From PWQG01 sp051747985 (GTDB lineage Bacteria > Pseudomonadota > Gammaproteobacteria > Pseudomonadales > Pseudohongiellaceae), in the NCBI GenBank assembly GCA_051747985.1, contig JBNJGU010000029.1, forward strand, positions 1 to 20,267: a stretch of DNA of 20,267 bases. Direction: 5' to 3'. Below, one piece after another: positions 7,741 to 14,676 of the stretch. Position numbers and translations under genes: made by a program. The notes below the pieces were generated by a model. That model was not told where the DNA came from and ran no database searches. It was given only the letters and a program-made list of their open reading frames with translations. Position 1 is the first letter of the stretch; each line of letters opens with the position of its first letter.

Positions 7741-9696
7741 TTACGAGTCAGGGGGCTGTCGGCCCACCCGGATGGTCCGGCTTCCGAAAATCTGGCGCTC
7801 TCCCGAGGTGGAGAGCACTTCCAGTGCCAGTGTTACAGGGCCACTGTCCTGTGGCTCCAGCGTAACGTCCTGGTGAAAACCGACATCCGGAGCATCCGGG
7901 TCCCCCGCGGCATCGGTGAGTCGCACCACGTCCGGCCGGGAGATGTCACGGGGTATCCGAGCCATCCGCTGGCCATTCAGCAGGACGGTCAGGGATTCGA
8001 TGCCCTGGCCGTCATTGAAGGCCCAGCCGCTGACAGTCACCTGCCCTTCGTGGTGACTGCCAGGCAAGGGCGTATCCAGCCAGGCACGGGAAGGCATGGG
8101 ACAGGATCGCGGAATGGGGGCCGCCTCTTCATGATCCGTGGTGACGGTGCCCCGATAGACGCTGAACGGCTTGATTCCGTCCAGTATCGGCCAGTGTGCC
8201 ACATAGTCCAGTCCGTCAAGGAGCCCGCAGGCCCGACGTATCACCTCACGCTTCTCGATCACGTTCAGTGTGGCGTCTTCGGTGATGAAAACGGCGTTCG
8301 TGCCCGGATGTTGTTGGAGCAGACTGCTCTCGTGCATCCCCCAGAGTTGCAGTTGGGCCAGTCGACCATCGCGGACTGCTTTGTCCAGGTCGGTGGTATG
8401 GATGATCAGCTCATTGCCGTGGCCCAGATGGAAGGCGATCTGGGCCGCTGTATAGTAGTTGTCCGTGATGAGCAGGTGTGGACCTGGTCGATCCGACAGC
8501 AACTGCTCGACTTCCCGGCTCAACGGCCGCCAACCTGCCATCTTGTTGGAAAGCTGCTCGGCGTCGATCCAGCGCTGCAGCTCGGTATTGAATCCCTGCG
8601 AGCCCAGGCCGATCAGTACCAGCGCGCCTCCCAGCAGACCACTGCCCGGGATGATCCACAGTAATCGGCGCGATGCAGCGACAGAAAGGCGTTGCCGCAG
8701 ACGCCGCCCTGTCATTCGTAATGTGTGTGGAGCATGGACCAGCAGAGGCAGGTAACCGGACAGTGGCCAGTGCAGGGTGGTGCGCGTGGTGTCGCTCCAT
8801 GGGGCGAGAAGCAGATAGAGTGCCAGGGGCACGGTGGCGAACAGGGCCAGCAGGAGAGATCGATGATCACCCCGGTGTGCTTCACGCCACAGACCGATCA
8901 GTGTCGAGAGCAACAGTAGGTAAAGCAGTGGCGTGACCATCAACAGCTGGATCGGGAGGTGCATCAGGCCTTCGGACTGGAAGCGCCACGGATGGCGCGA
9001 TACCAGGTGATAATCCAGGCCACTGAGATCATTCTGCACATTGAATGCGAGGGTCGGATAGAGGCCCACCAGGGCGATTGCCCCCGCCGTCCAGAGGCGG
9101 GTCGTTCCCCACAGGTGGCGGTGCCTGGATGAAATCAGCAGAAAGAGGATCAGGGCAAGGGGAAACAGCACGAAACGATAATGAGTGCTCATTCCCAGTG
9201 CAACTACGCTGCCCAATGCCATCCAGCAGGGCAGAGTGTCCAGGCGTGTGGCGCGCTCCGTAAGCCCGATGGTCAGCAATCCCAGCACGATCAGTGGTAC
9301 ATCCGGTACCGCCAACAATCCCATCAACAGAAGCAGCGGCAGACACAGGGTGAGCAGTCCCGCGTACAGCGCATCGCGCTCCCCGACCACAGGCCGGGAA
9401 ATCCAGACCACCAGCAGCGGAATGCTGGTACCGAGGGCGAGAAACAGACTGCGTACCGCCAGCGTCGACTGGTCCGCCAGCTGGCTTCCCAGGCCGACCA
9501 ACCAGGCGGTCATGAAAGGCAGGTCGCTGTAGGCCAGCGCCGGACGGGTGGATGCCAGCCAGTAGAAGATCTCGTCGCTGTACAGTTCCAGTCGCGTTGC
9601 CAGCCAGATTTTCAGCAGCAGTGAGACCCCGATGCCGATCAGGAGCATCAGTCGCAGCGTCGTTGTCGGGACACGAGTGCGGCCGGGCATGGGCAC
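7741..9696 (-). CDS. GT39/PMT-type membrane glycosyltransferase with C-terminal periplasmic domain
   Basis: The 651-residue protein begins with a hydrophobic helix. The YSDEIFYW loop follows, with Asp41/Glu42 in the place of the catalytic acidic pair of the PMT/ArnT (GT39) family, and then YSDLPFMTAWLV. About ten more hydrophobic segments run to near residue 370. Such enzymes transfer sugars from polyprenyl-phosphate donors on the periplasmic side to lipids or proteins. A soluble region follows, ending in a beta-rich, Ig-like domain (about 545-645; GQVTVSGWAFNDGQGIESLTV, VGFHQDVTLEPQ) not found in standard ArnT. The acceptor and sugar are unknown, and no lipid A modification or polyprenyl-sugar synthesis genes are nearby. 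The start is a GTG, preferred because AGGAG (9710-9706) lies 9 nt upstream; the ATG two codons later would be 15 nt away. Confidence 0.8.
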   Translation of the reverse strand: MPMPGRTRVPTTTLRLMLLIGIGVSLLLKIWLATRLELYSDEIFYWLASTRPALAYSDLPFMTAWLVGLGSQLADQSTLAVRSLFLALGTSIPLLVVWISRPVVGERDALYAGLLTLCLPLLLLMGLLAVPDVPLIVLGLLTIGLTERATRLDTLPCWMALGSVVALGMSTHYRFVLFPLALILFLLISSRHRHLWGTTRLWTAGAIALVGLYPTLAFNVQNDLSGLDYHLVSRHPWRFQSEGLMHLPIQLLMVTPLLYLLLLSTLIGLWREAHRGDHRSLLLALFATVPLALYLLLAPWSDTTRTTLHWPLSGYLPLLVHAPHTLRMTGRRLRQRLSVAASRRLLWIIPGSGLLGGALVLIGLGSQGFNTELQRWIDAEQLSNKMAGWRPLSREVEQLLSDRPGPHLLITDNYYTAAQIAFHLGHGNELIIHTTDLDKAVRDGRLAQLQLWGMHESSLLQQHPGTNAVFITEDATLNVIEKREVIRRACGLLDGLDYVAHWPILDGIKPFSVYRGTVTTDHEEAAPIPRSCPMPSRAWLDTPLPGSHHEGQVTVSGWAFNDGQGIESLTVLLNGQRMARIPRDISRPDVVRLTDAAGDPDAPDVGFHQDVTLEPQDSGPVTLALEVLSTSGERQIFGSRTIRVGRQPPDS

Positions 9697-9734
9697 GATG
9701 AAGATCTCCTGAATGGAATGACGTAAAAGCGGGC

Positions 9735-9763
9735 ATTATATTGATGCCATCTCCCGGCGACCA
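9735..9763 (-). promoter_or_regulatory. Candidate promoter of the glycosyltransferase gene
   Basis: A perfect TATAAT (-10) reads on the minus strand at 9740-9735, 38 nt before the GTG start. A weak TGGTCG (-35) lies 17 bp further upstream. It is divergent from the bfd promoter. Confidence 0.45.
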
Positions 9764-9796
9764 GTGCAGAAGAAAAGACATTATCCATGTATACGG

Positions 9797-9826
9797 TTGA
9801 CAATCATTCTTATTTGCATTTATTAT
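9797..9826 (+). promoter_or_regulatory. bfd promoter overlapped by a Fur-like box
   Basis: TTGACA (9797-9802) and TATTAT (9821-9826), 18 bp apart, form a strong sigma-70 promoter for bfd. Between and over them lies TGACAATCATTCTTATT (9798-9814). Its reverse strand, AATAAGAATGATTGTCA, matches the GATAATGATAATCATTATC-type Fur consensus well. Iron-replete Fur would block the promoter, as is known for bfd in E. coli and Pseudomonas. A GGAGGA ribosome site follows at 9840-9845, 6 nt before the ATG. Confidence 0.6.
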
Positions 9827-9851
9827 CAGTTCATCGACTGGAGGACTGAAC

Positions 9852-10052
9852 ATGTACGTCTGCATCTGCCGTCAGATCACCGACTCCCAGATCCGCGAAT
9901 TATGCCGTGAAGGGGATATCTCCATTGCCGAAGTGCGTCGGCGTCTTGGTGTGGCCAGCGACTGTGGTCGTTGTGGACGCCATGCCCGTGACCTGGTTGC
10001 CGAATTTTCCGCCGCCGCTTCCCTGGCGATCAATGCCGCCCCCGCGGCGTGA
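9852..10052 (+). CDS. bfd: Bacterioferritin-associated [2Fe-2S] ferredoxin
   Basis: The 66-residue protein has the Bfd/Fer2_BFD fold signature: a CIC pair (Cys4, Cys6) and a CGRC pair (Cys38, Cys41) bind one [2Fe-2S] cluster, in the order C-x-C-x31-C-x2-C typical of Bfd. A fifth Cys (18) is present. Bfd docks on bacterioferritin and passes electrons to its haem so that stored Fe3+ is released as Fe2+. The C-terminal ~15 residues (SAAASLAINAAPAA) are an Ala-rich tail. The partner bacterioferritin gene follows 161 nt downstream. The start is fixed by GGAGGA and by Cys4 lying at the usual position. Regulation by Fur is likely from the promoter. Confidence 0.93.
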   Translation: MYVCICRQITDSQIRELCREGDISIAEVRRRLGVASDCGRCGRHARDLVAEFSAAASLAINAAPAA

Positions 10053-10088
10053 TCGTCCGGCACATGCCAGAGCTTGTGCCAATGCCAC

Positions 10089-10105
10089 TGCTTATCATTC
10101 CTATT
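10089..10105 (+). promoter_or_regulatory. Second Fur-like box, upstream of bfr
   Basis: TGCTTATCATTCCTATT shares 13 of 17 positions with the box over the bfd promoter. Its reverse strand, AATAGGAATGATAAGCA, resembles the Fur consensus. It overlaps an AT-rich run (TATTATTATATAAATC, 10102-10117) that could hold a -10 element. It lies 108 nt before the bfr start, so bfr may have its own iron-controlled promoter. Confidence 0.4.
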
Positions 10106-10213
10106 ATTATATAAATCAGATGCTTATGTCTGTTTCCACTTGACTTTCCGGGGCCGTGGGCGCAGTCTGTGCTTCAGTAAAGACACAGTATGGATAGCCG
10201 CACCGGAGCCGAT

Positions 10214-10681
10214 ATGAAATCAGACAAGACCATGATCAAGCACCTGAACAAGGCGCTGGGCAACGAGCTCGTTGCCATCAACCAGTATTTCCTGCATTCA
10301 CGCATGTACAAGGACCGCGGGCTCGACCGGCTGGGCGATAAGGAGTACGAGGAGTCCATCGACGAGATGAAGCACGCGGATCAGTTGATCGAACGTATTC
10401 TCTTCCTGGAAGGACTGCCCAATCTGCAGAGTCTGGGCAAACTGTTGATCGGAGAGAATACCCGCGAGATGCTGGAATGCGATCTGAAGCTGGAAATGCA
10501 GGCCATTCCCGATCTGCGTGACGGCATCGAGTATGCCGAGTCGATCCGGGATTTCGGCAGTCGTGAACTGCTTGCCGGTATTCTGTCCAGTGAGGAAGAG
10601 CATGTCGACTGGCTGGAGACACAACTGAATCTGATCGAGAACATCGGTCTGGAGCGCTACCAGCAATCCATGATGAGCTGA
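10214..10681 (+). CDS. bfr: Bacterioferritin
   Basis: This is a 155-residue haem-containing ferritin that forms a 24-mer, oxidises Fe2+ and stores the mineral. From this start all ferroxidase ligands fall on the E. coli Bfr numbers: Glu18, Glu51, His54, Glu94, Glu127 and His130. The axial haem ligand Met52 (DEMKHAD) does too. This alignment and the GGAG 5 nt upstream favour the ATG at 10214 over the one at 10190, which would add 8 non-conserved residues without a clear ribosome site. It is therefore a complete catalytic and haem-binding Bfr. bfd lies upstream and ppx starts 7 nt downstream, so bfr and ppx are probably co-transcribed. Fur-type control is suggested by the upstream box. Confidence 0.95.
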   Translation: MKSDKTMIKHLNKALGNELVAINQYFLHSRMYKDRGLDRLGDKEYEESIDEMKHADQLIERILFLEGLPNLQSLGKLLIGENTREMLECDLKLEMQAIPDLRDGIEYAESIRDFGSRELLAGILSSEEEHVDWLETQLNLIENIGLERYQQSMMS

Positions 10682-10688
10682 TTGCGGC

Positions 10689-11675
10689 ATGTACGCCTGT
10701 CTGGATCTGGGATCCAACAGTTTCCACCTGTTACTGGCTCGCTTTGATCAGGATCGTGCGGTCATCGTGGAGCGGTTCAGCGAGAAGGTGCAGTTGGGAG
10801 AGGGAGTGGCGCTCAACGGCCGCCTGACCGAACCGGCCATGCGGCGCGGACTCGATACACTGCACCATTTCAGGGAAGTCATCAGTGCGTACCCCGCCGA
10901 GTGTCTCTGGTCGGTGGGTACCAATGCGTTGCGGATGGCCGACAACGCGCCCGATTTCGTTGAGCGGGCGCGTCGGCTGGGCTTTGATATCGAAGTGATC
11001 AGTGGAGAAAAGGAAGGCGCTCTGGTTCACGCCGGCGTCACCTCCGTGCTGCCCGATGACGAGCGGGAGCGACTGGTGATCGATATTGGTGGTGGCAGTA
11101 CCGAGATCATCACGGGGCAGGGGCGCCGTCACCGCGATGTCGTCAGTCTTCCCATGGGATGCGTGAGCTGGAGAGACCGGTTTTTCTCCGATCTGGAATC
11201 AGCCAGTCCCGAAGCCGCCATAGACCGCGCACTGGAAGCCGCAAGCGAGGCGGCGAAGGCCATCCTGGTCGAGGCCAGGGAAGCACTGCATCCCGATAGG
11301 CAGGCGATGATCGAAGTGCACGCCTCTTCGGGTACGGCAAAGATGCTGGCGCAGGTGGGTCAGGCACATGGCGCCGAGCGTGACATGGTATCCGAGGCAA
11401 CCCTGCGGGCGCTGTCCGGGCAGGGCGCGCTCCACCGCCTGATCCGGGATCCCGGCTGGAAACTGGCGGGCCTCAAAGCATCTCGACGCGATCTGCTGTT
11501 GCCCGGTTGGGCCCTCATGCAGGCATTTTTCTCCACGTTCGGTATACAACAGGTCCGGTTCAGTCCGACAGCGCTGCGTGAAGGCATGCTGGCCACCATG
11601 CGACAGCATCGTGAATCGCCGCAGCGGGCGATGATCAACGCAAGGATGCAATGGCGTGACGCGAAAGACGGTTGA
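10689..11675 (+). CDS. ppx: Short Ppx/GppA-family exopolyphosphatase
   Basis: The 328-residue protein has the ASKHA-type Ppx/GppA fold: phosphate-binding loop 1 DLGSNSFHLL (residues 6-15), catalytic-region EVISGEKEG, and loop 2 DIGGGSTEI. It removes terminal phosphates from polyphosphate, or alternatively the 5' phosphate of pppGpp, as the two activities are not separable by sequence. E. coli Ppx has 513 residues. This one lacks the C-terminal HD-like domains III-IV and resembles the short two-domain type. Pairing with ppk1, which faces it tail to tail, supports a polyphosphatase role. The last 41 nt of the gene overlap the last 41 nt of ppk1 on the other strand. It starts 7 nt after bfr without a good Shine-Dalgarno, so it is probably translated by coupling. 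Confidence 0.88.
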   Translation: MYACLDLGSNSFHLLLARFDQDRAVIVERFSEKVQLGEGVALNGRLTEPAMRRGLDTLHHFREVISAYPAECLWSVGTNALRMADNAPDFVERARRLGFDIEVISGEKEGALVHAGVTSVLPDDERERLVIDIGGGSTEIITGQGRRHRDVVSLPMGCVSWRDRFFSDLESASPEAAIDRALEAASEAAKAILVEAREALHPDRQAMIEVHASSGTAKMLAQVGQAHGAERDMVSEATLRALSGQGALHRLIRDPGWKLAGLKASRRDLLLPGWALMQAFFSTFGIQQVRFSPTALREGMLATMRQHRESPQRAMINARMQWRDAKDG

Positions 11676-13764
11676 GCAGCTGCATCTGTACACCGGGTCC
11701 ATTGTCAGCCGTCTTCTCATCCGCCAGCAGCCTGTAAGAGCCGTCAGACTGCAACTCCCAACTCTGTATCGTGTCCTGCAGGTACAGTTCCAGTTCTTCC
11801 AGTATCCGGGCGTGCCATTTTTTCTTGAGTATGGGGAAGGCGACCTCGATGCGATGCAGCAGGTTGCGCTCCATCCAGTCCGCGCTGGCACAGTACAGCG
11901 ACGGAGAACTGTTGCTGAAGTAGTACACTCTGGAGTGCTCCAGGAACCGTCCGATTGTCGAAATCACCCGTATGTTGTCGGAAACCCCTTCCAGACCGGG
12001 GCGCAGACAACAGACACCGCGGACGATCAGGTCGATGCGGACACCGGCCTGTGACGCTTCGTACAGTTCACGTATCAGCCCCGGCTCGGTCAGCCCGTTC
12101 ACCTTGGCGATGATCCTGGCGGGCTTGCCCTGTTCGGCGGCCTGTTTTTCCTTGCGCACCATTTCAATCATCATCTTGTGCAGCCTGAACGGGGCATGAA
12201 TGATCAGGTCGGGCCTGATCTTCTTGCCCATGCCGGTGATCTGCTGGAACACCTTGTAGACATCGGCGCACAGTGTCTCGTCACAGGTCAGCAGGCTGTA
12301 GTCGGTGTAGATCAGGGAGTTCTTGCGGTGGTAGTTGCCGGTACCGAGGTGGGCGTAGCGCTTCAGGCGCCCGCTCTCGCGCCGGACGATCAGCAGCATC
12401 TTGGCGTGTGTCTTGTATCCCAGAACCCCGTACACCACCACGGCGCCCGCCTCCTGCAGGATACTGGCGAACTGGATATTGTCCTCTTCGTCAAAGCGGG
12501 CGCGCAATTCGATGACCACGGTCACTTCCTTGCCGTTGCGGGCGGCCTCCGACAGGGCTTCCACCAGCTCCGAGGATTCATTGGTCCGGTACAGCGTCTG
12601 CTTGATCGAGATGACTCCGGGGTCCCTCGCGGCCTGCCGTACCCAGTCGATCACCGGAACAAAGGATTCGAACGGATGCAGCAGCAGCTGGTCATCCCGG
12701 GTCACGGCGGAGAAAATGCAATGGTCCTCGTCCAGCTCATCGGGTACGCCCGGGGAAAAGGGGGCAAAACGCAGTTCCGGGCGGCTTACCATGCTGTTCA
12801 GGGCCATGAGGCGTTGCAGGTTGACCGGGCCGTCCAGGCGGAACAGTTCCTCGCGGGTCAGGTCGAACCGGTCCAGCAGGAAATCGCTCAGCTCTTCCGG
12901 GCAGTCCGCGCCCACTTCCAGTTTTACCGCGGCTCCGAACCGTCGTGACTGAAGCTCGCCGCGAACCGCCGTGGCGATATCCTCCACCTCCACGTTGGAC
13001 ATCTCCAGATCCGAGTTTCTGGTCACGCGAAACTGGTGGCACTCCTCGACTTTCATGCCGGGGAAGAACTCGCCCACATGCGCGTGAATGATGGAGGAGA
13101 GGAAGATGAAATTGTCACCGTCCGGAATGATCTCCGATGGTACCTTGATCAGTCGGGGCAAAGCCCGTGGCGCCGGTACGATGGCCAGACCGCTTTCCCG
13201 CCCGAAGGCGTCCTTGCCATCCAGGGAGAGAATGAAATTCAGACTCTTGTTGACCAGACGGGGGAAGGGGTGCGCGGGATCAAGGCCCAGCGGACTGATG
13301 ACCGGCAGAATCTCGTTGTGGAAGTAGGTCTGACACCAGGCCGCCAGACGCTCATCCCATTCATGCCGGGCCAGGAAGCGGATCCCTTCCCGGGCCAGGG
13401 CCGGGAACAGCTCGTTGTTCAGCATCTCGTACTGACGGTGCAGTGCCAGTCGGGCCTGTGAGTGCACTTCGCTCAGCACATCGCCCGGATAGCGGCCGTC
13501 CGGTCCCGGCCGTTGGCGACCTGGACCGAGCTGTTTCTTGAGGCCGGACACCCGGATCTCATAGAACTCATCCAGGTTGGAGCTGAAAATCAACAGAAAA
13601 TTCAGTCGTTCCAGTAACGGGTGGGCCGGGTTGCAGGCCTGCTCCAGAACCCGAAGGTTGAAAGAAAGCAGGCCCAGTTCCCGGTTGAGATAATACTGGT
13701 TGCCATCAAGTGGATAAGGGACTGCGCCGGAAGTGGTTTTTGTGCTGTGTTGTTGCTTGCTCAT
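11635..13764 (-). CDS. ppk1: Polyphosphate kinase 1
   Basis: The 709-residue enzyme reversibly polymerises the gamma phosphate of ATP into polyphosphate. The order is the N domain (YYLNRELGLLSFNLRVLEQA from residue 24), the H domain (to about 325), and two PLD-like C domains. The autophosphorylated His is His453 in GYKTHAKMLLI, and the second essential His is His610 in GRFLEHSRVYYF. Conserved IKQTLYRTN and HLGTGNYH are present. I chose the ATG at 13764. The upstream in-frame ATG (13821) lies inside the Pho box and adds 19 residues not seen in the family. The Pho box and promoter region just upstream imply induction by phosphate starvation. Its 3' end overlaps ppx. Confidence 0.95.
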   Translation of the reverse strand: MSKQQHSTKTTSGAVPYPLDGNQYYLNRELGLLSFNLRVLEQACNPAHPLLERLNFLLIFSSNLDEFYEIRVSGLKKQLGPGRQRPGPDGRYPGDVLSEVHSQARLALHRQYEMLNNELFPALAREGIRFLARHEWDERLAAWCQTYFHNEILPVISPLGLDPAHPFPRLVNKSLNFILSLDGKDAFGRESGLAIVPAPRALPRLIKVPSEIIPDGDNFIFLSSIIHAHVGEFFPGMKVEECHQFRVTRNSDLEMSNVEVEDIATAVRGELQSRRFGAAVKLEVGADCPEELSDFLLDRFDLTREELFRLDGPVNLQRLMALNSMVSRPELRFAPFSPGVPDELDEDHCIFSAVTRDDQLLLHPFESFVPVIDWVRQAARDPGVISIKQTLYRTNESSELVEALSEAARNGKEVTVVIELRARFDEEDNIQFASILQEAGAVVVYGVLGYKTHAKMLLIVRRESGRLKRYAHLGTGNYHRKNSLIYTDYSLLTCDETLCADVYKVFQQITGMGKKIRPDLIIHAPFRLHKMMIEMVRKEKQAAEQGKPARIIAKVNGLTEPGLIRELYEASQAGVRIDLIVRGVCCLRPGLEGVSDNIRVISTIGRFLEHSRVYYFSNSSPSLYCASADWMERNLLHRIEVAFPILKKKWHARILEELELYLQDTIQSWELQSDGSYRLLADEKTADNGPGVQMQLLNRLSRHAIASLR

Positions 13765-13819
13765 AGATACCTGAATCGAGATACTGCTGTAATGATAACC
13801 CGGGTGGGCGATGAGCTGC

Positions 13820-13837
13820 ATGACACTTCCGTGACGG
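13820..13837 (-). promoter_or_regulatory. Pho box directed at ppk1
   Basis: Read on the minus strand: CCGTCAC, 4-nt spacer GGAA, GTGTCAT. This is the 7-4-7 direct repeat of the PhoB consensus CTGTCAT-N4-CTGTCAY, in the orientation that points to ppk1. A TATCAT hexamer (13797-13792) lies 22 nt downstream, one helical turn further than the ideal 10-11 nt. Confidence 0.6.
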
Positions 13838-13852
13838 CCATACGTGACCGGA

Positions 13853-13870
13853 ATGTCATCAAAATGTCAC
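13853..13870 (+). promoter_or_regulatory. Pho box directed at phoU
   Basis: ATGTCAT, spacer CAAA, ATGTCAC: an exact 7-4-7 PhoB site with 6/7 and 6/7 matches to CTGTCAY. It reads toward phoU, whose ATG is 70 nt downstream. Confidence 0.75.
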
Positions 13871-13881
13871 ACGAAATGGCG

Positions 13882-13887
13882 TATCAT
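13882..13887 (+). promoter_or_regulatory. -10 element of the phoU promoter
   Basis: TATCAT starts 11 nt after the end of the Pho box. This is the spacing expected when PhoB replaces the -35 contact. The predicted transcript start is near 13894, giving a leader of about 47 nt. Confidence 0.55.
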
Positions 13888-13940
13888 GGCAGGAACCCTT
13901 ATACCACACCGCACTCCCTGTGCAAGGAAAACGCGATATC

Positions 13941-14666
13941 ATGAAAAGCGAGGCAGGACTCCACAGTCATCATATTTCCCAGCAGTTCAATCTGGAGCTG
14001 GACGAGATCAAGAGCAATCTGCTGGAAATGGGCGGCCTGGTCGAGCAGCAGGTCAGTGATGCGATCATCTCCGTGGTATCCGTGGATATGCCCCTGGCCC
14101 GACGGGTCAGGGAAACCGATGACACGGTCAATGAGATGGAGATTTCCATCGACGAGGCCTGCAACCGGATTCTGGCCCGTCGACAGCCCGCCGCCAGTGA
14201 TCTGCGACTGGTCCTGGGCATCATCAAGGCAGTCAATGATCTGGAGCGTACCGGCGATGAAGCCGCCAAGATTGCCGGGTTCGCCGAGGAGCTGGATGGA
14301 GAGGGTGGCAATTCCAAGGGGCTGGTCGAGATCCGGCATATCGGAGAGCGGGTCCGCAAGATGGTCAACATGGCGCTGGACGCCTTCGCGCGCTATGACG
14401 CGGAAGCGGCACTGGAGGTGGCGCGGGAAGATGTCAATGTGGACATGGAGTATGGCACGGCCATGCGTGAAATGATCACCTACATGATCGAGGATCCGCG
14501 CAGTATCAGCCGGGTGCTGAACATCATCTGGGCGCTGCGTTCCCTGGAACGTATCGGTGATCACGCCAAGAACATTGCCGAACACGTGGTCTACATGGTC
14601 ATGGGTACCGATGTCCGGCATGTCGGCCTCAGTAACATGGAGCGGGAGGTCAAGTCGGAGGAGTGA
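13941..14666 (+). CDS. phoU: Phosphate signalling protein PhoU
   Basis: The 241-residue all-helical protein consists of two tandem PhoU three-helix domains (about residues 15-110 and 120-220). Each carries an acidic metal-binding signature (VRETDDTVNEMEISIDEA and VAREDVNVDMEYGTAM) plus a conserved ERIGDHAKNIAEHVVYM near the C-terminus. PhoU couples the state of the Pst transporter to PhoR and keeps PhoR in the phosphatase state when phosphate is plentiful. Usually it is the last gene of pstSCAB-phoU. Here it stands alone behind its own Pho box, between ppk1 and phoR. I chose the ATG at 13941, with AAGGA 12 nt upstream; an in-frame GTG at 13920 is less likely. It converges on phoR with a 10-nt gap. 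Confidence 0.93.
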   Translation: MKSEAGLHSHHISQQFNLELDEIKSNLLEMGGLVEQQVSDAIISVVSVDMPLARRVRETDDTVNEMEISIDEACNRILARRQPAASDLRLVLGIIKAVNDLERTGDEAAKIAGFAEELDGEGGNSKGLVEIRHIGERVRKMVNMALDAFARYDAEAALEVAREDVNVDMEYGTAMREMITYMIEDPRSISRVLNIIWALRSLERIGDHAKNIAEHVVYMVMGTDVRHVGLSNMEREVKSEE

Positions 14667-14676
14667 CGTCGCGCTC

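Noticed and set aside
7873..8664. 263-codon plus-strand ORF
   Set aside because: Antisense to the C-terminal half of the glycosyltransferase gene, with no domain or ribosome site.
10059..10080. Inverted repeat GGCACA/TGTGCC after bfd
   Set aside because: Only a 6-bp stem with a 10-nt loop and no T-run; too weak to call a terminator.
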